Part shown: positions 27,717 to 36,402 of the stretch, piece by piece | Layout of the letters: every line of letters starts with the position of its first letter | Position numbering within the stretch: the stretch's first letter is position 1 | Source of the DNA: Campylobacter concisus | GTDB taxonomy: Bacteria; Campylobacterota; Campylobacteria; Campylobacterales; Campylobacteraceae | DNA: 50,934 nt | NCBI RefSeq assembly: GCF_003048535.1 | Contig: NZ_PIRQ01000010.1 | Coordinates: 1-50,934, forward strand | Direction of reading: 5' to 3' | The notes under the pieces: generated by a model | The model's database searches: none | Told to the model about the DNA's origin: nothing | Seen by the model: only the letters and a program-made list of their open reading frames with translations | Made by a program: the position numbers and the translations under genes

Positions 27717-28291
27717 TTTACAATCCTTATTTTACCCATTGCACCATTGTGACCAGGAACGCAACCTTTTACAACTACGATGCCATTTTGAGCGTCAAAG
27801 CTTATTAGCTCGTTTTTAACAGTAACTTTCTCATTGCCCATGTGTCCTGCCATTTTCATACCTGGTTGAACACGACCTGGCCATTCGCAGTTACCAATTG
27901 AACCGTGGCGTCTGTGGAAACGTGAGCCGTGGCTTTTTGGACCACCACCGAAACCATGTCTTTTTACCACACCTTGGTAGCCTCTACCTTTTGAGTTAAA
28001 GCTAACTTTTAAAATTTTAGCCTCATTTAATGGTGTAAAGTCTAGGTTTCCAACTTCGCTATTAGCTACTTCAAGCGTAGCAAATTTGTTAAATTCTGCA
28101 GTCAGATTGTATTTCTTTTGCTGACCAGCGATAGCTTTGTTGTTTGCTTTAGTGTGGGCATACGCTACGATAGCACGTTTGTTTTCGTCGATCTCACATA
28201 CTTTAGCCTCAACTAGCTTAAGTAGTGTAACTGGCGTACTCTTCGTGGCAATCGTTCTACTCATGCCTATTTTTTCTACAATATATTCCAT
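27713..28291 (-). CDS. rplC: 50S ribosomal protein L3
   Basis: 192 residues. The long extension reaching the peptidyl-transferase centre is visible as [20 protein letters not shown] (near residue 101), then [20 protein letters not shown] and [13 protein letters not shown]. The N-terminus [13 protein letters not shown] is a little divergent. It lies 20 nt after rpsJ. Confidence 0.97.
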   Translation of the reverse strand: MEYIVEKIGMSRTIATKSTPVTLLKLVEAKVCEIDENKRAIVAYAHTKANNKAIAGQQKKYNLTAEFNKFATLEVANSEVGNLDFTPLNEAKILKVSFNSKGRGYQGVVKRHGFGGGPKSHGSRFHRRHGSIGNCEWPGRVQPGMKMAGHMGNEKVTVKNELISFDAQNGIVVVKGCVPGHNGAMGKIRIVK

Positions 28292-28311
28292 ACTCTTATC
28301 CTTTTGTCCGC

Positions 28312-28620
28312 TTATTTCATCGCACGAACTTCGACATTAACTTCTGGAGCTAGGTCGAGTTTTGTTAGGCTATCTACAGTTTCTGGAGTAGCAGCTACGA
28401 TGTCAAGCATACGAGCGTGTATTCTCATCTCAAACTGCTCACGTGAGTCTTTGTTGATGTGTGGAGATTTTAAGACTGTATAGCGTTTGATCTTTGTAGG
28501 CATTGGTACCGGGCCACGAACGTCGGCACCTGTTCGTTTGACAGCTTCTACGATTGCTGCAACAGTGCGGTCTAGAACTCTATGGTCGTAAGCTTTTAGC
28601 TTTAACCTGATTCTTTCCAT
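28312..28620 (-). CDS. rpsJ: 30S ribosomal protein S10
   Basis: 102 residues from the ATG at 28620 ([17 protein letters not shown]); an upstream in-frame start would add ten non-family residues. [20 protein letters not shown] is diagnostic. S10 also acts as NusE in transcription antitermination. First gene of the cluster, behind a structured leader of about 130 nt. Confidence 0.97.
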   Translation of the reverse strand: MERIRLKLKAYDHRVLDRTVAAIVEAVKRTGADVRGPVPMPTKIKRYTVLKSPHINKDSREQFEMRIHARMLDIVAATPETVDSLTKLDLAPEVNVEVRAMK

Positions 28621-28747
28621 GTGTTTTCCTTTAAAAAGAACTTGTCGCAAACTCGCGACCTCTTTACATCAAAATAACTCGCATAGGATCAAGCGATCGT
28701 ACGAGCAAAGACGCTTGTCTTTTCGTAAAGAGAACGCGATTTTACAA
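28621..28747 (-). ncRNA. Structured 5' leader of the S10 operon
   Basis: About 127 nt between the predicted start of transcription and rpsJ. Hairpin 1 (28701-28726): ACGA then AAAGAC, a 4-nt loop GCTT, then GTCTTT and TCGT, 10 bp with a 2-nt bulge. Hairpin 2 (28644-28659): GTCGC/GCGAC with a 6-nt loop; on the minus strand it is followed by AAGTTCTTTTT, which looks like an attenuator. Regulation by a ribosomal protein such as L4 is known for E. coli S10 leaders, but this structure differs and its effector is unknown. Confidence 0.5.
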
Positions 28748-28754
28748 AAAAGCT

Positions 28755-28760
28755 ATTATA
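28755..28760 (-). promoter_or_regulatory. Promoter -10 box for the S10 ribosomal cluster
   Basis: Minus-strand TATAAT. A TTGACA lies only 2 nt upstream (28763-28768), too close to act as its -35. Upstream DNA is T-rich. This would be the main promoter for about 14 kb of ribosomal genes. Confidence 0.6.
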
Positions 28761-28805
28761 GTTGTCAAGAAAAACGTTGTTTTTTGATGAATTTTGATTA
28801 ATTAT

Positions 28806-28822
28806 TTCCTTTTAATAAGGAA
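28806..28822. promoter_or_regulatory. Inverted repeat upstream of the restriction-modification gene
   Basis: Perfect 6-bp palindromic arms TTCCTT (28806-28811) and AAGGAA (28817-28822) with a 5-nt spacer, directly before GATATAAAAT, a plausible -10 for the plus-strand gene at 28878. A candidate operator; it could also be chance in AT-rich DNA. Confidence 0.3.
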
Positions 28823-28877
28823 GATATAAAATTTAAAAAGATAAGATTCCAAGAAATTAAAATTTTAAAGAGAAAAG

Positions 28878-31800
28878 ATGCCGATCTTTAATCCAAAATT
28901 CTTACTAACCCAAGATCAAGATGAGGAGAAGCTTAAAAAGCGTTATATAAATTTGCAAATGTATCAGGCAAAAGCTAGCGACATTAAGAATTTCAAAGAA
29001 GAGAAATTTCAAACGCAGTTTCTAAAAGATATCTTTGAAAACTGCCTTGGCTACACTTTAGACACTACTAATCCTACAAATTTCAATCTTGAGCGCGAGA
29101 AAAAGAACGAAACTGACGGCAAAAAGGCAGACGGGGCGATACTGATAAATGGCGAAGTTAGATGCGTGATCGAGCTAAAAGATCAGACTACACAGCATCT
29201 TGATAAAACTCCATACAACCGCGAGCTTAGCCCAATAGATCAAGCTTTTCGCTATTTTGTCTCACACGACAATGCCAAATATGTCGTTGTTTCAAATTTT
29301 AACGAACTACGCTTTTACATCGGCAATAAAACAACATTTGAAAAATTTGACCTTTTTACATCAAGCTTTGATGAGTTTAAAAGACTTCATTTGCTGCTTA
29401 GCTTTGAGAGTATTAGCACGGATCTGCCGCTAAAACTAAAAGAGAAATTTGCCACTCACGAGCGTGAAATTTCAAACAAATTTTATAAAGACTTTAGTGC
29501 TTTTAGACTTGCTCTTTTTAAAAATATTTGCAAAAACAATGCCAGCATTGATAAAAATAGGCTTTTAAGCCTGACTCAAAAACTATGCGACAGGTTTGTT
29601 TTCATACTATTTGCCGAAGACCGCGGACTACTAAGACTTCGCACGATAGCCGAGATAAAAGATAAATTTCAAAACCAAGTTACCGAGCTTAGTTTTTATG
29701 ACTTTTACAAAATTTACTTTAAAGCCATTGATGAAGGCAGTGAGCGTCTTGATATCAAACGCTATAATGGCGGTCTTTTTGCCACAGATACTGAGCTTAA
29801 TTCACTAAAGATAGACGATAGCGTGCTTGAAGCGCAGTTTTTAAGTGACTATGACTTTTTAAGCGACATCGGTGTAAATATCCTAGGACATATCTTTGAA
29901 AGCTCACTAAACGACCTTGAAGAGCTAAATGCGCAAATAAATGGTAATGAATTTGATGCCAAACAGAGCAAACGTAAAAAAGATGGCATATTTTATACAC
30001 CAGAGTTTATAACAGAATTTATAGTTGAAAATTCACTTGGCATGCTTTGTAAAGCTAAAAAAGATGAGCTAGGGCTTGATCTAAATGAGCTATTAGCACC
30101 AAAAAACCCAAAAAAATTAACCAAAGCAGAAAGTGAGATCAAAGACAAAATTTATGCTTACCGCGAGTGGCTCTTATCCCTTAAGATACTTGATCCAGCT
30201 TGCGGCTCTGGTGCATTTTTAAACCAAGCTTTAGAATTTCTAATTGCCGAGCATGGCGCATTAGACACTTACCGCAAAGTATATGAGGGCGAGGGCTTGG
30301 GACTTTACGATATAGAAAGCACCATTTTAGAAAACAACCTTTACGGCGTAGATATAAATGCCGATGCGGTCGAGATCGCTAGGCTATCTCTTTGGCTCCG
30401 CACAGCTGTAAAGGGACGAGTTTTGACAGATCTTAGTAAAAATTTAGTAGCAGCAAACTCGCTTTTAGAATTTCCTTTTGACTTTAAATTTGATGTCGTT
30501 ATCGGCAATCCTCCCTATGTCAGACAAGAGGCGATAAAAGAGCAAAAGCCTGCCTTACAAGAATATAAAGTTTATAGTGGCACGGCTGATTTGTTTGTCT
30601 ATTTTTATGAGCTTGGCATTACACATCTAAAAGAAAATGGGGTTTTAGGTTTTATATGTTCAAACAAATTTTTCCGTGCCAGCTATGGTGAAAATTTACG
30701 TAAATTTATATTAGAAAATACACAAATAACACACATTATTGATTTTACTGGGGTTAAAGTTTTTGAAGACGCAAGTGTAGATAGTGCGATTACTATTTTT
30801 AAAAAAATAAGAGCAGGTGAAAATTCAAAATTTAATTTCCTAGCTTCAAGCACCATAAATTTAAAAATGCAAAAATTTATCCAAATACCACAATCCACGC
30901 TAAACGAAACAAATTTCACCTTTTTAGATAAAAGTAAATTTGAGCTAAAAAGTAAAATCGAAAAAGTTGCAGAGCCATTAAAAAATTGGGGCATAAAAAT
31001 TCATTCTGGTATCAAAACAGGACTAAATGAAGTATTTATTATTGATAGTGACACCCGTAATAAAATTTTAAATAACTGCACTGGAGAAGAAAGAGAGTGG
31101 ACGCAAAAGCTCATTAGGCCGATCTTACGAGGTCAAGATATAAAGCGTTATGACTATGAGTGGGCTGGACTGTGGCTCATAAATATCCATAATGGATATG
31201 GCACCGAGCCTCGCATCAATATAGATAATTTTCCTAAGCTAAAACTATATCTTGATAAATTTGAGCCGAAACTTTCCAATCGTTCTGATAAAGGAGCCAC
31301 TCCTTATAATCTGCGAAACTGCGCATATCTTGAGGAATTCGAAAAAGAGAAAATTTTATGTGCAAAAATTGTGCAAAGTCCGAAATTTGCTTACGATACA
31401 AATAATAATATTCCAAACAATACTGCATATTGCATAACTGGCGAAAATCTAAAATTTTTATTAGCCTTTTTAAATTCAACAGCTGTTTATAAAATTTTCA
31501 ACTTTTTCTATGCTGGAGGTGGACTTGAAGGCGAAATAACAACAAATCGCTTAGAAATTTTGCCTATCCCACAAATCGCGTCACAAAATGAAAATTTAGC
31601 AAACGAGATAATAAATTTGGTCGATGAAATTTTAAAAGCCAATGAAAAGATCAAGCTTTACGAGAAGCATATGCCTACTTTAACTCTTGATGAAAAGCTA
31701 GAAGCCAAAGAAAATATCGATGCGCTAAACGACAAAATCAAGGCAAGTGACGAAAAAATAGACAAACTTGTTTTTGAGCTTTATGAACTAACAAGCGATG

Positions 31801-31916
31801 AGATCGCGCTTATAATAAGGGGGGGGGGAATTGACGGTATAACAAAAATTTACATATACATCTTACAAAGGGGAGAAAATGAACCAATTAGAGCTTTATT
31901 ACAATCAGCCGCTTAA
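28878..31916 (+). CDS. Type IIG restriction-modification protein (Eco57I-like)
   Basis: 1012 residues combining nuclease and adenine-N6 methyltransferase. The N-terminal PD-(D/E)xK nuclease site is ADGAIL (D85) followed by VIELKDQ (E99, K101). A helical linker is followed by motif X GIFYTPEFITEF (about 370), methyltransferase motif I LDPACGSGAFL (about 438), YGVDINADAVEIARLSL (about 489) and motif IV NPPY (544-547). The region after about 640 should be the target-recognition domain. The natural family end ELYELTSDEIALIIR is reached near residue 979. Then a run of 10 G (31819-31828) decides the tail: the present frame adds about 33 residues and overlaps the next gene by 38 nt. Divergent from the ribosomal cluster. 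Recognition site cannot be predicted. Confidence 0.9.
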   Translation: MPIFNPKFLLTQDQDEEKLKKRYINLQMYQAKASDIKNFKEEKFQTQFLKDIFENCLGYTLDTTNPTNFNLEREKKNETDGKKADGAILINGEVRCVIELKDQTTQHLDKTPYNRELSPIDQAFRYFVSHDNAKYVVVSNFNELRFYIGNKTTFEKFDLFTSSFDEFKRLHLLLSFESISTDLPLKLKEKFATHEREISNKFYKDFSAFRLALFKNICKNNASIDKNRLLSLTQKLCDRFVFILFAEDRGLLRLRTIAEIKDKFQNQVTELSFYDFYKIYFKAIDEGSERLDIKRYNGGLFATDTELNSLKIDDSVLEAQFLSDYDFLSDIGVNILGHIFESSLNDLEELNAQINGNEFDAKQSKRKKDGIFYTPEFITEFIVENSLGMLCKAKKDELGLDLNELLAPKNPKKLTKAESEIKDKIYAYREWLLSLKILDPACGSGAFLNQALEFLIAEHGALDTYRKVYEGEGLGLYDIESTILENNLYGVDINADAVEIARLSLWLRTAVKGRVLTDLSKNLVAANSLLEFPFDFKFDVVIGNPPYVRQEAIKEQKPALQEYKVYSGTADLFVYFYELGITHLKENGVLGFICSNKFFRASYGENLRKFILENTQITHIIDFTGVKVFEDASVDSAITIFKKIRAGENSKFNFLASSTINLKMQKFIQIPQSTLNETNFTFLDKSKFELKSKIEKVAEPLKNWGIKIHSGIKTGLNEVFIIDSDTRNKILNNCTGEEREWTQKLIRPILRGQDIKRYDYEWAGLWLINIHNGYGTEPRINIDNFPKLKLYLDKFEPKLSNRSDKGATPYNLRNCAYLEEFEKEKILCAKIVQSPKFAYDTNNNIPNNTAYCITGENLKFLLAFLNSTAVYKIFNFFYAGGGLEGEITTNRLEILPIPQIASQNENLANEIINLVDEILKANEKIKLYEKHMPTLTLDEKLEAKENIDALNDKIKASDEKIDKLVFELYELTSDEIALIIRGGGIDGITKIYIYILQRGENEPIRALLQSAA
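31819..31828 (+). repeat. G10 homopolymer tract, probable phase-variable site
   Basis: Ten consecutive G at the 3' end of the Type IIG gene. Long poly-G tracts are the classic slipped-strand switch in Campylobacter. With 10 G the reading frame runs on to 31916; with 9 G it would stop after GELTV at TAA; with 8 or 11 G it would stop after GGN or GGGN at TGA. Confidence 0.85.
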
Positions 31917-32973
31917 ATCAAGTAAATTTATCCCCAGAAAATACGAAATCATCTCGCCAAAGACGCTTATAATAGGCGCCATTTCAAGTGGCAAAACAGC
32001 CCTTGTTTATGAGTTCTTGAGCCATTATAAAAGCGAGGAGAGGCTTTATGTAAATTTAGATGATCTAAGGATAGACAGAGCCTTGCTTTTAGCAAATTTG
32101 AAAGAATTTTTAGAAAAAAATGCCCAGATAAAGGTTCTTGCAGTTGAAAATTTACAAGCTGCTGACCTTGCAAATTTAGGCTTTTTAAAGGGCGCAACAC
32201 TTGAAAATATCATCCTTACAAGCAAGGAATTTTCACTCACGATTGACGGCTTTGCTCGTATAAATTTAAACTATCTCGACTACGAGGAATTTATACTATT
32301 TTTTAAAAAAAATTTGGACCAAGACCTGCTTTTTAGCTACTTTTTGGCTCACGGCAACGAGATAGCAAGTGCCTTTTTAGACTCCAGCGAGGTCACAGCA
32401 CACTTGCAGCAGCTATTAAAAGCAAATTTAAGCGAGCAAAGCATTACGATTTTAAAAGAATGTGCTCCAAAATGTCACGATGTGCTTAGTACTTTTGGTA
32501 TCTATAAAAATCTAAAAGAGCATATGAAAATCTCAAAAGATAGTGTCTATAACACAGTAGCCAGCCTTAATGAAAATAGCTTTATAGAATTAGTACCAAA
32601 TTTAGATGAGAGCAGCACGAGCAAAAAGCTCTACTTTACAAATTTTGCACTTCGTAACGCTTTGTATCTAAAAAAGGACTTTTTGGCTGTCTTTGCAAAT
32701 GTAGTTTTTTGTGAGTTGCTTAAATTTAAAGATGAAATTTACTACACAAAAGAGATTGATTTCTTCCTTAATAAAAGGAAGATCGCAATCATCTGTGTGC
32801 CGTTTTCTGCGCCAGAGATCATCTTTTTAAAATTTAAAAAACTCCACGCAAGCTTAAAAGAACTGGGTGTAAGTAAGCTTCAGATAATCAGCGTCGCAAA
32901 CCAAACTGAGCTTAGCTTTGAGGGCATAAAATGCGAAATTTTACCATTTTCTAGGTGGAGTCTAGGTTTATAA
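31879..32973 (+). CDS. P-loop ATPase, AAA_14/DUF4143-like
   Basis: 364 residues. Walker A is GAISSGKT (33-40); a weak Walker B-like strand is KVLAVEN near residue 85. Residues about 205-240 (MKISKDSVYNTVASLNENSF) look like a winged helix. The C-terminal part with YYTKEIDFFLNKRKIAIICV recalls the ExDF pattern at the end of DUF4143-type ATPases. Such proteins are common and uncharacterised; some sit with defence genes. The start is supported by AGGGGAG 5 nt before the ATG. It overlaps the restriction gene by 38 nt in the present G-tract state, so its translation may depend on that state. DNA-related function is inference. Confidence 0.65.
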   Translation: MNQLELYYNQPLKSSKFIPRKYEIISPKTLIIGAISSGKTALVYEFLSHYKSEERLYVNLDDLRIDRALLLANLKEFLEKNAQIKVLAVENLQAADLANLGFLKGATLENIILTSKEFSLTIDGFARINLNYLDYEEFILFFKKNLDQDLLFSYFLAHGNEIASAFLDSSEVTAHLQQLLKANLSEQSITILKECAPKCHDVLSTFGIYKNLKEHMKISKDSVYNTVASLNENSFIELVPNLDESSTSKKLYFTNFALRNALYLKKDFLAVFANVVFCELLKFKDEIYYTKEIDFFLNKRKIAIICVPFSAPEIIFLKFKKLHASLKELGVSKLQIISVANQTELSFEGIKCEILPFSRWSLGL

Positions 32974-33022
32974 ATTTAAACCTTTATTTGATTATTGTTT
33001 TAAAAGCTTAAAGTAAAGAAGC

Positions 33023-33028
33023 TATAAT
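33023..33028 (+). promoter_or_regulatory. Promoter -10 box for the secreted protein-rnhB pair
   Basis: TATAAT 23 nt before the ATG at 33052, with GAAGGA between. It makes the pair independent of the restriction-modification genes. Confidence 0.65.
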
Positions 33029-33051
33029 CAAAAAAACTATGAAGGACGGAC

Positions 33052-33906
33052 ATGAGAGCATTTATTGGGATTTTTATACTTATAGTAAGCCTATTTGGCT
33101 ATGAGATAAATCACGAAAACTGGGCAAAATTTTATAAATTTATTGGCGAGGCAAATGGTATAAAATTTGAAGTTTATATGAACTATTTTAAAGATGAATT
33201 TGAAAATTTTAAGCAGAGCAAGAGCTTTAAAGTGCCAGCCAAGATAAGCGGACATATCTTTTTTGATGGTACAAAATATGACTACGAAAAAGGTAATCTT
33301 GAGCAAAATATCAGTGAAATTTCATCGCTAAATGCTGTATCTGATAAGATAAATTTAGACGTTAAAAATGAAAATGGCGAGCTAAAGGGCAAAATAATCG
33401 TTAAAAACAAAGCCTATAATGCGACTATCAAAAAAGAAAAAGAGTATGAAATGCTAAATATTGGCATCCAAATGACTGAAGCAAATGGCACGAGATACGA
33501 AGCTATAATTAACGACATATTTGCCAAAGAATCGGCTAAAAAAAATAAAAATAAATTACTCTCGACACTTTATGACCTAAAAAGTGAGCGTAAAAAATGG
33601 CCAAATAACCAATTTGAGAGCCTAGATAACATCTACTATATAAATGACAAAATAAAAAGCATCTGCACCTATAAAAATAATAAAACTAGCTGCGATGTCG
33701 TCTTACTTAAAACCAACAAAAAACTAAAGTTAAAGCAGATTTTTAAAGATATGAACGACCCTCATCTAAAAGCAATCCTCGCAACAGCAGGCGTTAGCGA
33801 AAATTTTGTACTTTCGCCGCTTGGGCTTACCTTTTTAAATGAGGAGCAAATTAGCGTGCCACTTGATGAGCTAAGACCTTACTTTAGCGATGAAATCGGA
33901 CTTTAA
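33052..33906 (+). CDS. Secreted protein of unknown function, DUF3298-like C-terminus
   Basis: 284 residues with a short signal peptide ([17 protein letters not shown], cleavage near residue 17), so periplasmic or surface. The body is beta-rich and lysine/asparagine-rich, with a two-cysteine segment [16 protein letters not shown] near residue 200 that could form a disulfide. The ending [20 protein letters not shown] then DELRPYF resembles the end of DUF3298/RsiV domains, which bind ligands such as lysozyme in some anti-sigma factors; no membrane anchor or sigma partner is present here. Its stop overlaps the rnhB start by 1 nt (TAATG). Confidence 0.6.
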   Translation: MRAFIGIFILIVSLFGYEINHENWAKFYKFIGEANGIKFEVYMNYFKDEFENFKQSKSFKVPAKISGHIFFDGTKYDYEKGNLEQNISEISSLNAVSDKINLDVKNENGELKGKIIVKNKAYNATIKKEKEYEMLNIGIQMTEANGTRYEAIINDIFAKESAKKNKNKLLSTLYDLKSERKKWPNNQFESLDNIYYINDKIKSICTYKNNKTSCDVVLLKTNKKLKLKQIFKDMNDPHLKAILATAGVSENFVLSPLGLTFLNEEQISVPLDELRPYFSDEIGL

Positions 33907-34457
33907 TGGCAAAAATTTGTGGCATAGATGAGGCTGGACGTGGGGCTTTAGCTGGGCCTTTAAGCGTAGCAGCCTGTGTGCTAAATAAAGAAATTTCAGG
34001 TCTAAACGACTCCAAAAAACTAACTGCAAAAAAGCGTGAGGAGCTTTTTAAAGAGATCATAAAAAGCTCAAATTTTCTCATCATCTACTTCTCAAATACA
34101 CAAATAGACGAACTTGGGCTAAGTGAGTGCTTAAGACGAGCGCTCAAAATTTTTAAGGCGCACTTTGAGGGTTTTGAGATCATTTATGATGGAAATTTAG
34201 ACTATGGCGTTGGTATCACAACGATGATAAAAGCTGATAGCAAAGTCGCTGGGGTAAGCGCTGCTAGCATATTAGCAAAGGTTAGTCGTGATAGTTTGAT
34301 GAAAGGCTGGGATAAAATTTACTCAAAGTACGGCTTTGCTGGGCACAAAGGATACGGCACAAAGGCACATTTAGATGCCATTACTAAGTTTGGCTATTCA
34401 AGCCTTCATAGAAAAAGCTTTGTAGTAAAATCTTTTGAAAAATCTCTATTTGACTAA
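33906..34457 (+). CDS. rnhB: Ribonuclease HII
   Basis: 183 residues. Removes ribonucleotides misincorporated in DNA and RNA primers. [13 protein letters not shown] near residue 5 gives the first Asp-Glu pair of the active site; the YDGNLDYGV and [12 protein letters not shown] segments supply the remaining acidic residues. The ATG overlaps the stop of the secreted protein gene. Followed by a strong bidirectional terminator. Confidence 0.95.
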   Translation: MAKICGIDEAGRGALAGPLSVAACVLNKEISGLNDSKKLTAKKREELFKEIIKSSNFLIIYFSNTQIDELGLSECLRRALKIFKAHFEGFEIIYDGNLDYGVGITTMIKADSKVAGVSAASILAKVSRDSLMKGWDKIYSKYGFAGHKGYGTKAHLDAITKFGYSSLHRKSFVVKSFEKSLFD

Positions 34458-34463
34458 GATTAA

Positions 34464-34507
34464 TTATCTAAGCATCAAATAGATGCTTAGATAACGCCTT
34501 TTTTTAA
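34464..34507. terminator. Bidirectional terminator between rnhB and tpx
   Basis: Perfect 13-bp inverted repeat (34464-34476 with 34482-34494, core CTAAGCATC/GATGCTTAG) with a 5-nt loop AAATA. On the plus strand it is followed by CGCC and seven T. It serves both convergent genes. Confidence 0.92.
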
Positions 34508-35028
34508 TGGCAGCCACAACCACAACTACCGCTACTTTTAATAGCATCAAATACAGCATCGTAGTTTGGCTCTTCTGTCACTTCAGGGACGATTTGTTTG
34601 TGAATTATTACGCCATCATTGATGACAAATACCGCTCTTGCAAGTAGTCCTTTTAGTGGGCCATCGCTCATTAAAACGCCATAGTTTTTAGCAAATTCTC
34701 CGTATCTAAAGTCACTTCCAACATGTAAATTTGCTATGCCTTCAGTCGTGCAAAATCTACCCATCGCAAATGGCAAATCATTTGAGATGATGCTAAGTTT
34801 TACGCCGTGTTTGCCAGCTACTTTTTCGTTAAATTTACGAGCCTCTGCTGCGCAAACGCCAGTATCAAGTGATGGCAAGCAAACAAGTACTTCTACGCCA
34901 TTATTTCCACCTACACTAAACTCGCTAAGATCTTGCGCTACAACTTTTGCTTCAGGCGCATAAGAGCCAACAAAGACCTCATTTCCACTTAAATTTACCT
35001 CACTACCTTTAAATTTTGTAGTTGCCAT
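34504..35028 (-). CDS. tpx: Thiol peroxidase Tpx (atypical 2-Cys peroxiredoxin)
   Basis: 174 residues. Reduces hydrogen peroxide and lipid hydroperoxides using thioredoxin. Peroxidatic C59 is in SLDTGVCAAEARKF and resolving C93 in GRFCTTEGI, the Tpx arrangement. The C-terminus carries an extra SCGCGCH tail, metal-binding in appearance and not needed for the catalytic fold. It starts 14 nt after the trans-sulfuration gene, so the two are probably one operon. Confidence 0.93.
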   Translation of the reverse strand: MATTKFKGSEVNLSGNEVFVGSYAPEAKVVAQDLSEFSVGGNNGVEVLVCLPSLDTGVCAAEARKFNEKVAGKHGVKLSIISNDLPFAMGRFCTTEGIANLHVGSDFRYGEFAKNYGVLMSDGPLKGLLARAVFVINDGVIIHKQIVPEVTEEPNYDAVFDAIKSSGSCGCGCH

Positions 35029-35042
35029 ATCTGTCTCCTTTA

Positions 35043-36185
35043 TTATTTTTTTACTTTTTTAAATGCTTGATCAAGATCTGCCATTAGATCATCAGCGTTT
35101 TCGATACCGATTGCTAGGCGAAGCAAGTTTTGCTTTATGCCGATCTTATCTAGCACCTCTTTTGGATATGCCTCATGCGTCATCGTTGCAGGCCTGCAAA
35201 TAAGGCTTTCTACGCCACCAAGACTTACCGCTAGATCAAAAATTTCTAGCGATTTTACAAATTTATTTACATCATATTTTTCATCAAGCTCAAATGAGAT
35301 GAGCGCGCCGATGTCGCTTGCTTGAGCCGCTTGTATCTTTGCCTCTTGCTCGCTATATGAGCCGGCAAAATGCACCACGCTAACTGCGTCATTATTCTGC
35401 AAAAATTTGATTATTTTATGGGTATTTTGCGTTTGTCTATCAAACCTAACGCTAAGCGTTTTAAGCCCACGTATTAGATAGTATGCGTCCATCGGGCTGA
35501 TGATTCCACCAAGCGTGTTTTTAGCAAATTTTATCTTCTCAGCCAAAGCATCATCGTTTAGCGTGACGATACCAGCGATCACGTCAGCGTGTCCGCCGAT
35601 ATATTTTGTAGCGCTATAAACCACGATATCAGCTCCATGATCAAGTACTCTTTGATAATAAGGCGTTAAAAATGTGTTATCCACGATGACTAGAGCGCCC
35701 TTTTTGTGAGCGATCTTTGAAATTCTAGCGATGTCTGTCGCTCTTAAGAGAGGATTTGACGGAGTTTCGATGAATATCGCCGCCACGTCGTCACTTATAT
35801 CATCTTCACTTAAAAAATTTAGATCGTCTATAAATTCGCTCTTTATGCCGTGGCTTTCAAAAACAGTCGTGACATATCTATAAGTGCCACCATAGACATT
35901 GCTATTTAGTAGGACCTTTTGCCCTGTTTTTATAAGGCTAAGTGCCGCCGCTGTTGCTGCCATGCCTGAACCAAAGCTAAATGCATATTTGCTGCCTTCA
36001 ACCTTTGCAAAAATTTCATCAAATGCCTTTTTGGTTGGGTTGCTACCACGAGAATATGCAAATTCTTGAAAATTTTCAAGATCATCTTGCACAAATGTAC
36101 TTGCTAAAAAAACAGGCGGAATGACAGCTTTATTTGGATTATTTTTAGCTTCAATTCCCTTTACGATCAAGGTGTCAAGTTTCAT
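35043..36185 (-). CDS. Trans-sulfuration PLP enzyme (MetB/MetC/O-acetylhomoserine family)
   Basis: 380 residues of the Cys/Met metabolism PLP family: cystathionine gamma-synthase, cystathionine beta-lyase or methionine gamma-lyase. YSRGSNPTKKAFDEIFAKVEG near residue 44, FGSGMAATAAAL near 71, and the PLP lysine in VVYSATKYIGGHADVIAG near 192 are visible. The conserved tail SLGGVESLICRPATMTHEAY is present. The sequence does not separate the sub-activities with certainty. Cotranscription with tpx suggests a link between sulfur amino acid supply and thiol-based peroxide defence. Confidence 0.88.
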   Translation of the reverse strand: MKLDTLIVKGIEAKNNPNKAVIPPVFLASTFVQDDLENFQEFAYSRGSNPTKKAFDEIFAKVEGSKYAFSFGSGMAATAAALSLIKTGQKVLLNSNVYGGTYRYVTTVFESHGIKSEFIDDLNFLSEDDISDDVAAIFIETPSNPLLRATDIARISKIAHKKGALVIVDNTFLTPYYQRVLDHGADIVVYSATKYIGGHADVIAGIVTLNDDALAEKIKFAKNTLGGIISPMDAYYLIRGLKTLSVRFDRQTQNTHKIIKFLQNNDAVSVVHFAGSYSEQEAKIQAAQASDIGALISFELDEKYDVNKFVKSLEIFDLAVSLGGVESLICRPATMTHEAYPKEVLDKIGIKQNLLRLAIGIENADDLMADLDQAFKKVKK

Positions 36186-36217
36186 AAATTTCCTTTTAAA
36201 AATTTGTGAAATCTTAC

Positions 36218-36235
36218 ATAATAAAGATTAATCTT
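36218..36235 (-). promoter_or_regulatory. Promoter and palindrome upstream of the trans-sulfuration gene
   Basis: Minus-strand TATTAT (36218-36223) about 33 nt before the ATG is a plausible -10. Immediately upstream is a perfect 12-nt palindrome AAGATTAATCTT (36224-36235), well placed to be an operator. The rest of the gap to 36402 holds nothing I recognise. Confidence 0.4.
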
Positions 36236-36402
36236 CCCCAAACCCACCCAAAACGTAGCTAAATCAGTAAGTGGTAGTAACATTTATTTTTAAGAATGCA
36301 TTTTTTAAATTGCTGGGATAAATTTAAGCTTTTGCTCTCTCCCCGCAAGCCTAATAAATTTTTCTTTTTTACTCGCCTTTAGCTACATTTTCACCATAAA
36401 TT

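Noticed and set aside
28621-28650. Upstream start for rpsJ adding ten residues
   Set aside because: The added sequence is unlike S10 and lies in the structured leader; MERIRLK at 28620 is the family start.
28763-28768. TTGACA as the -35 box of the S10 promoter
   Set aside because: Only 2 nt separates it from the TATAAT; a functional -35 needs about 17 nt. Probably chance.
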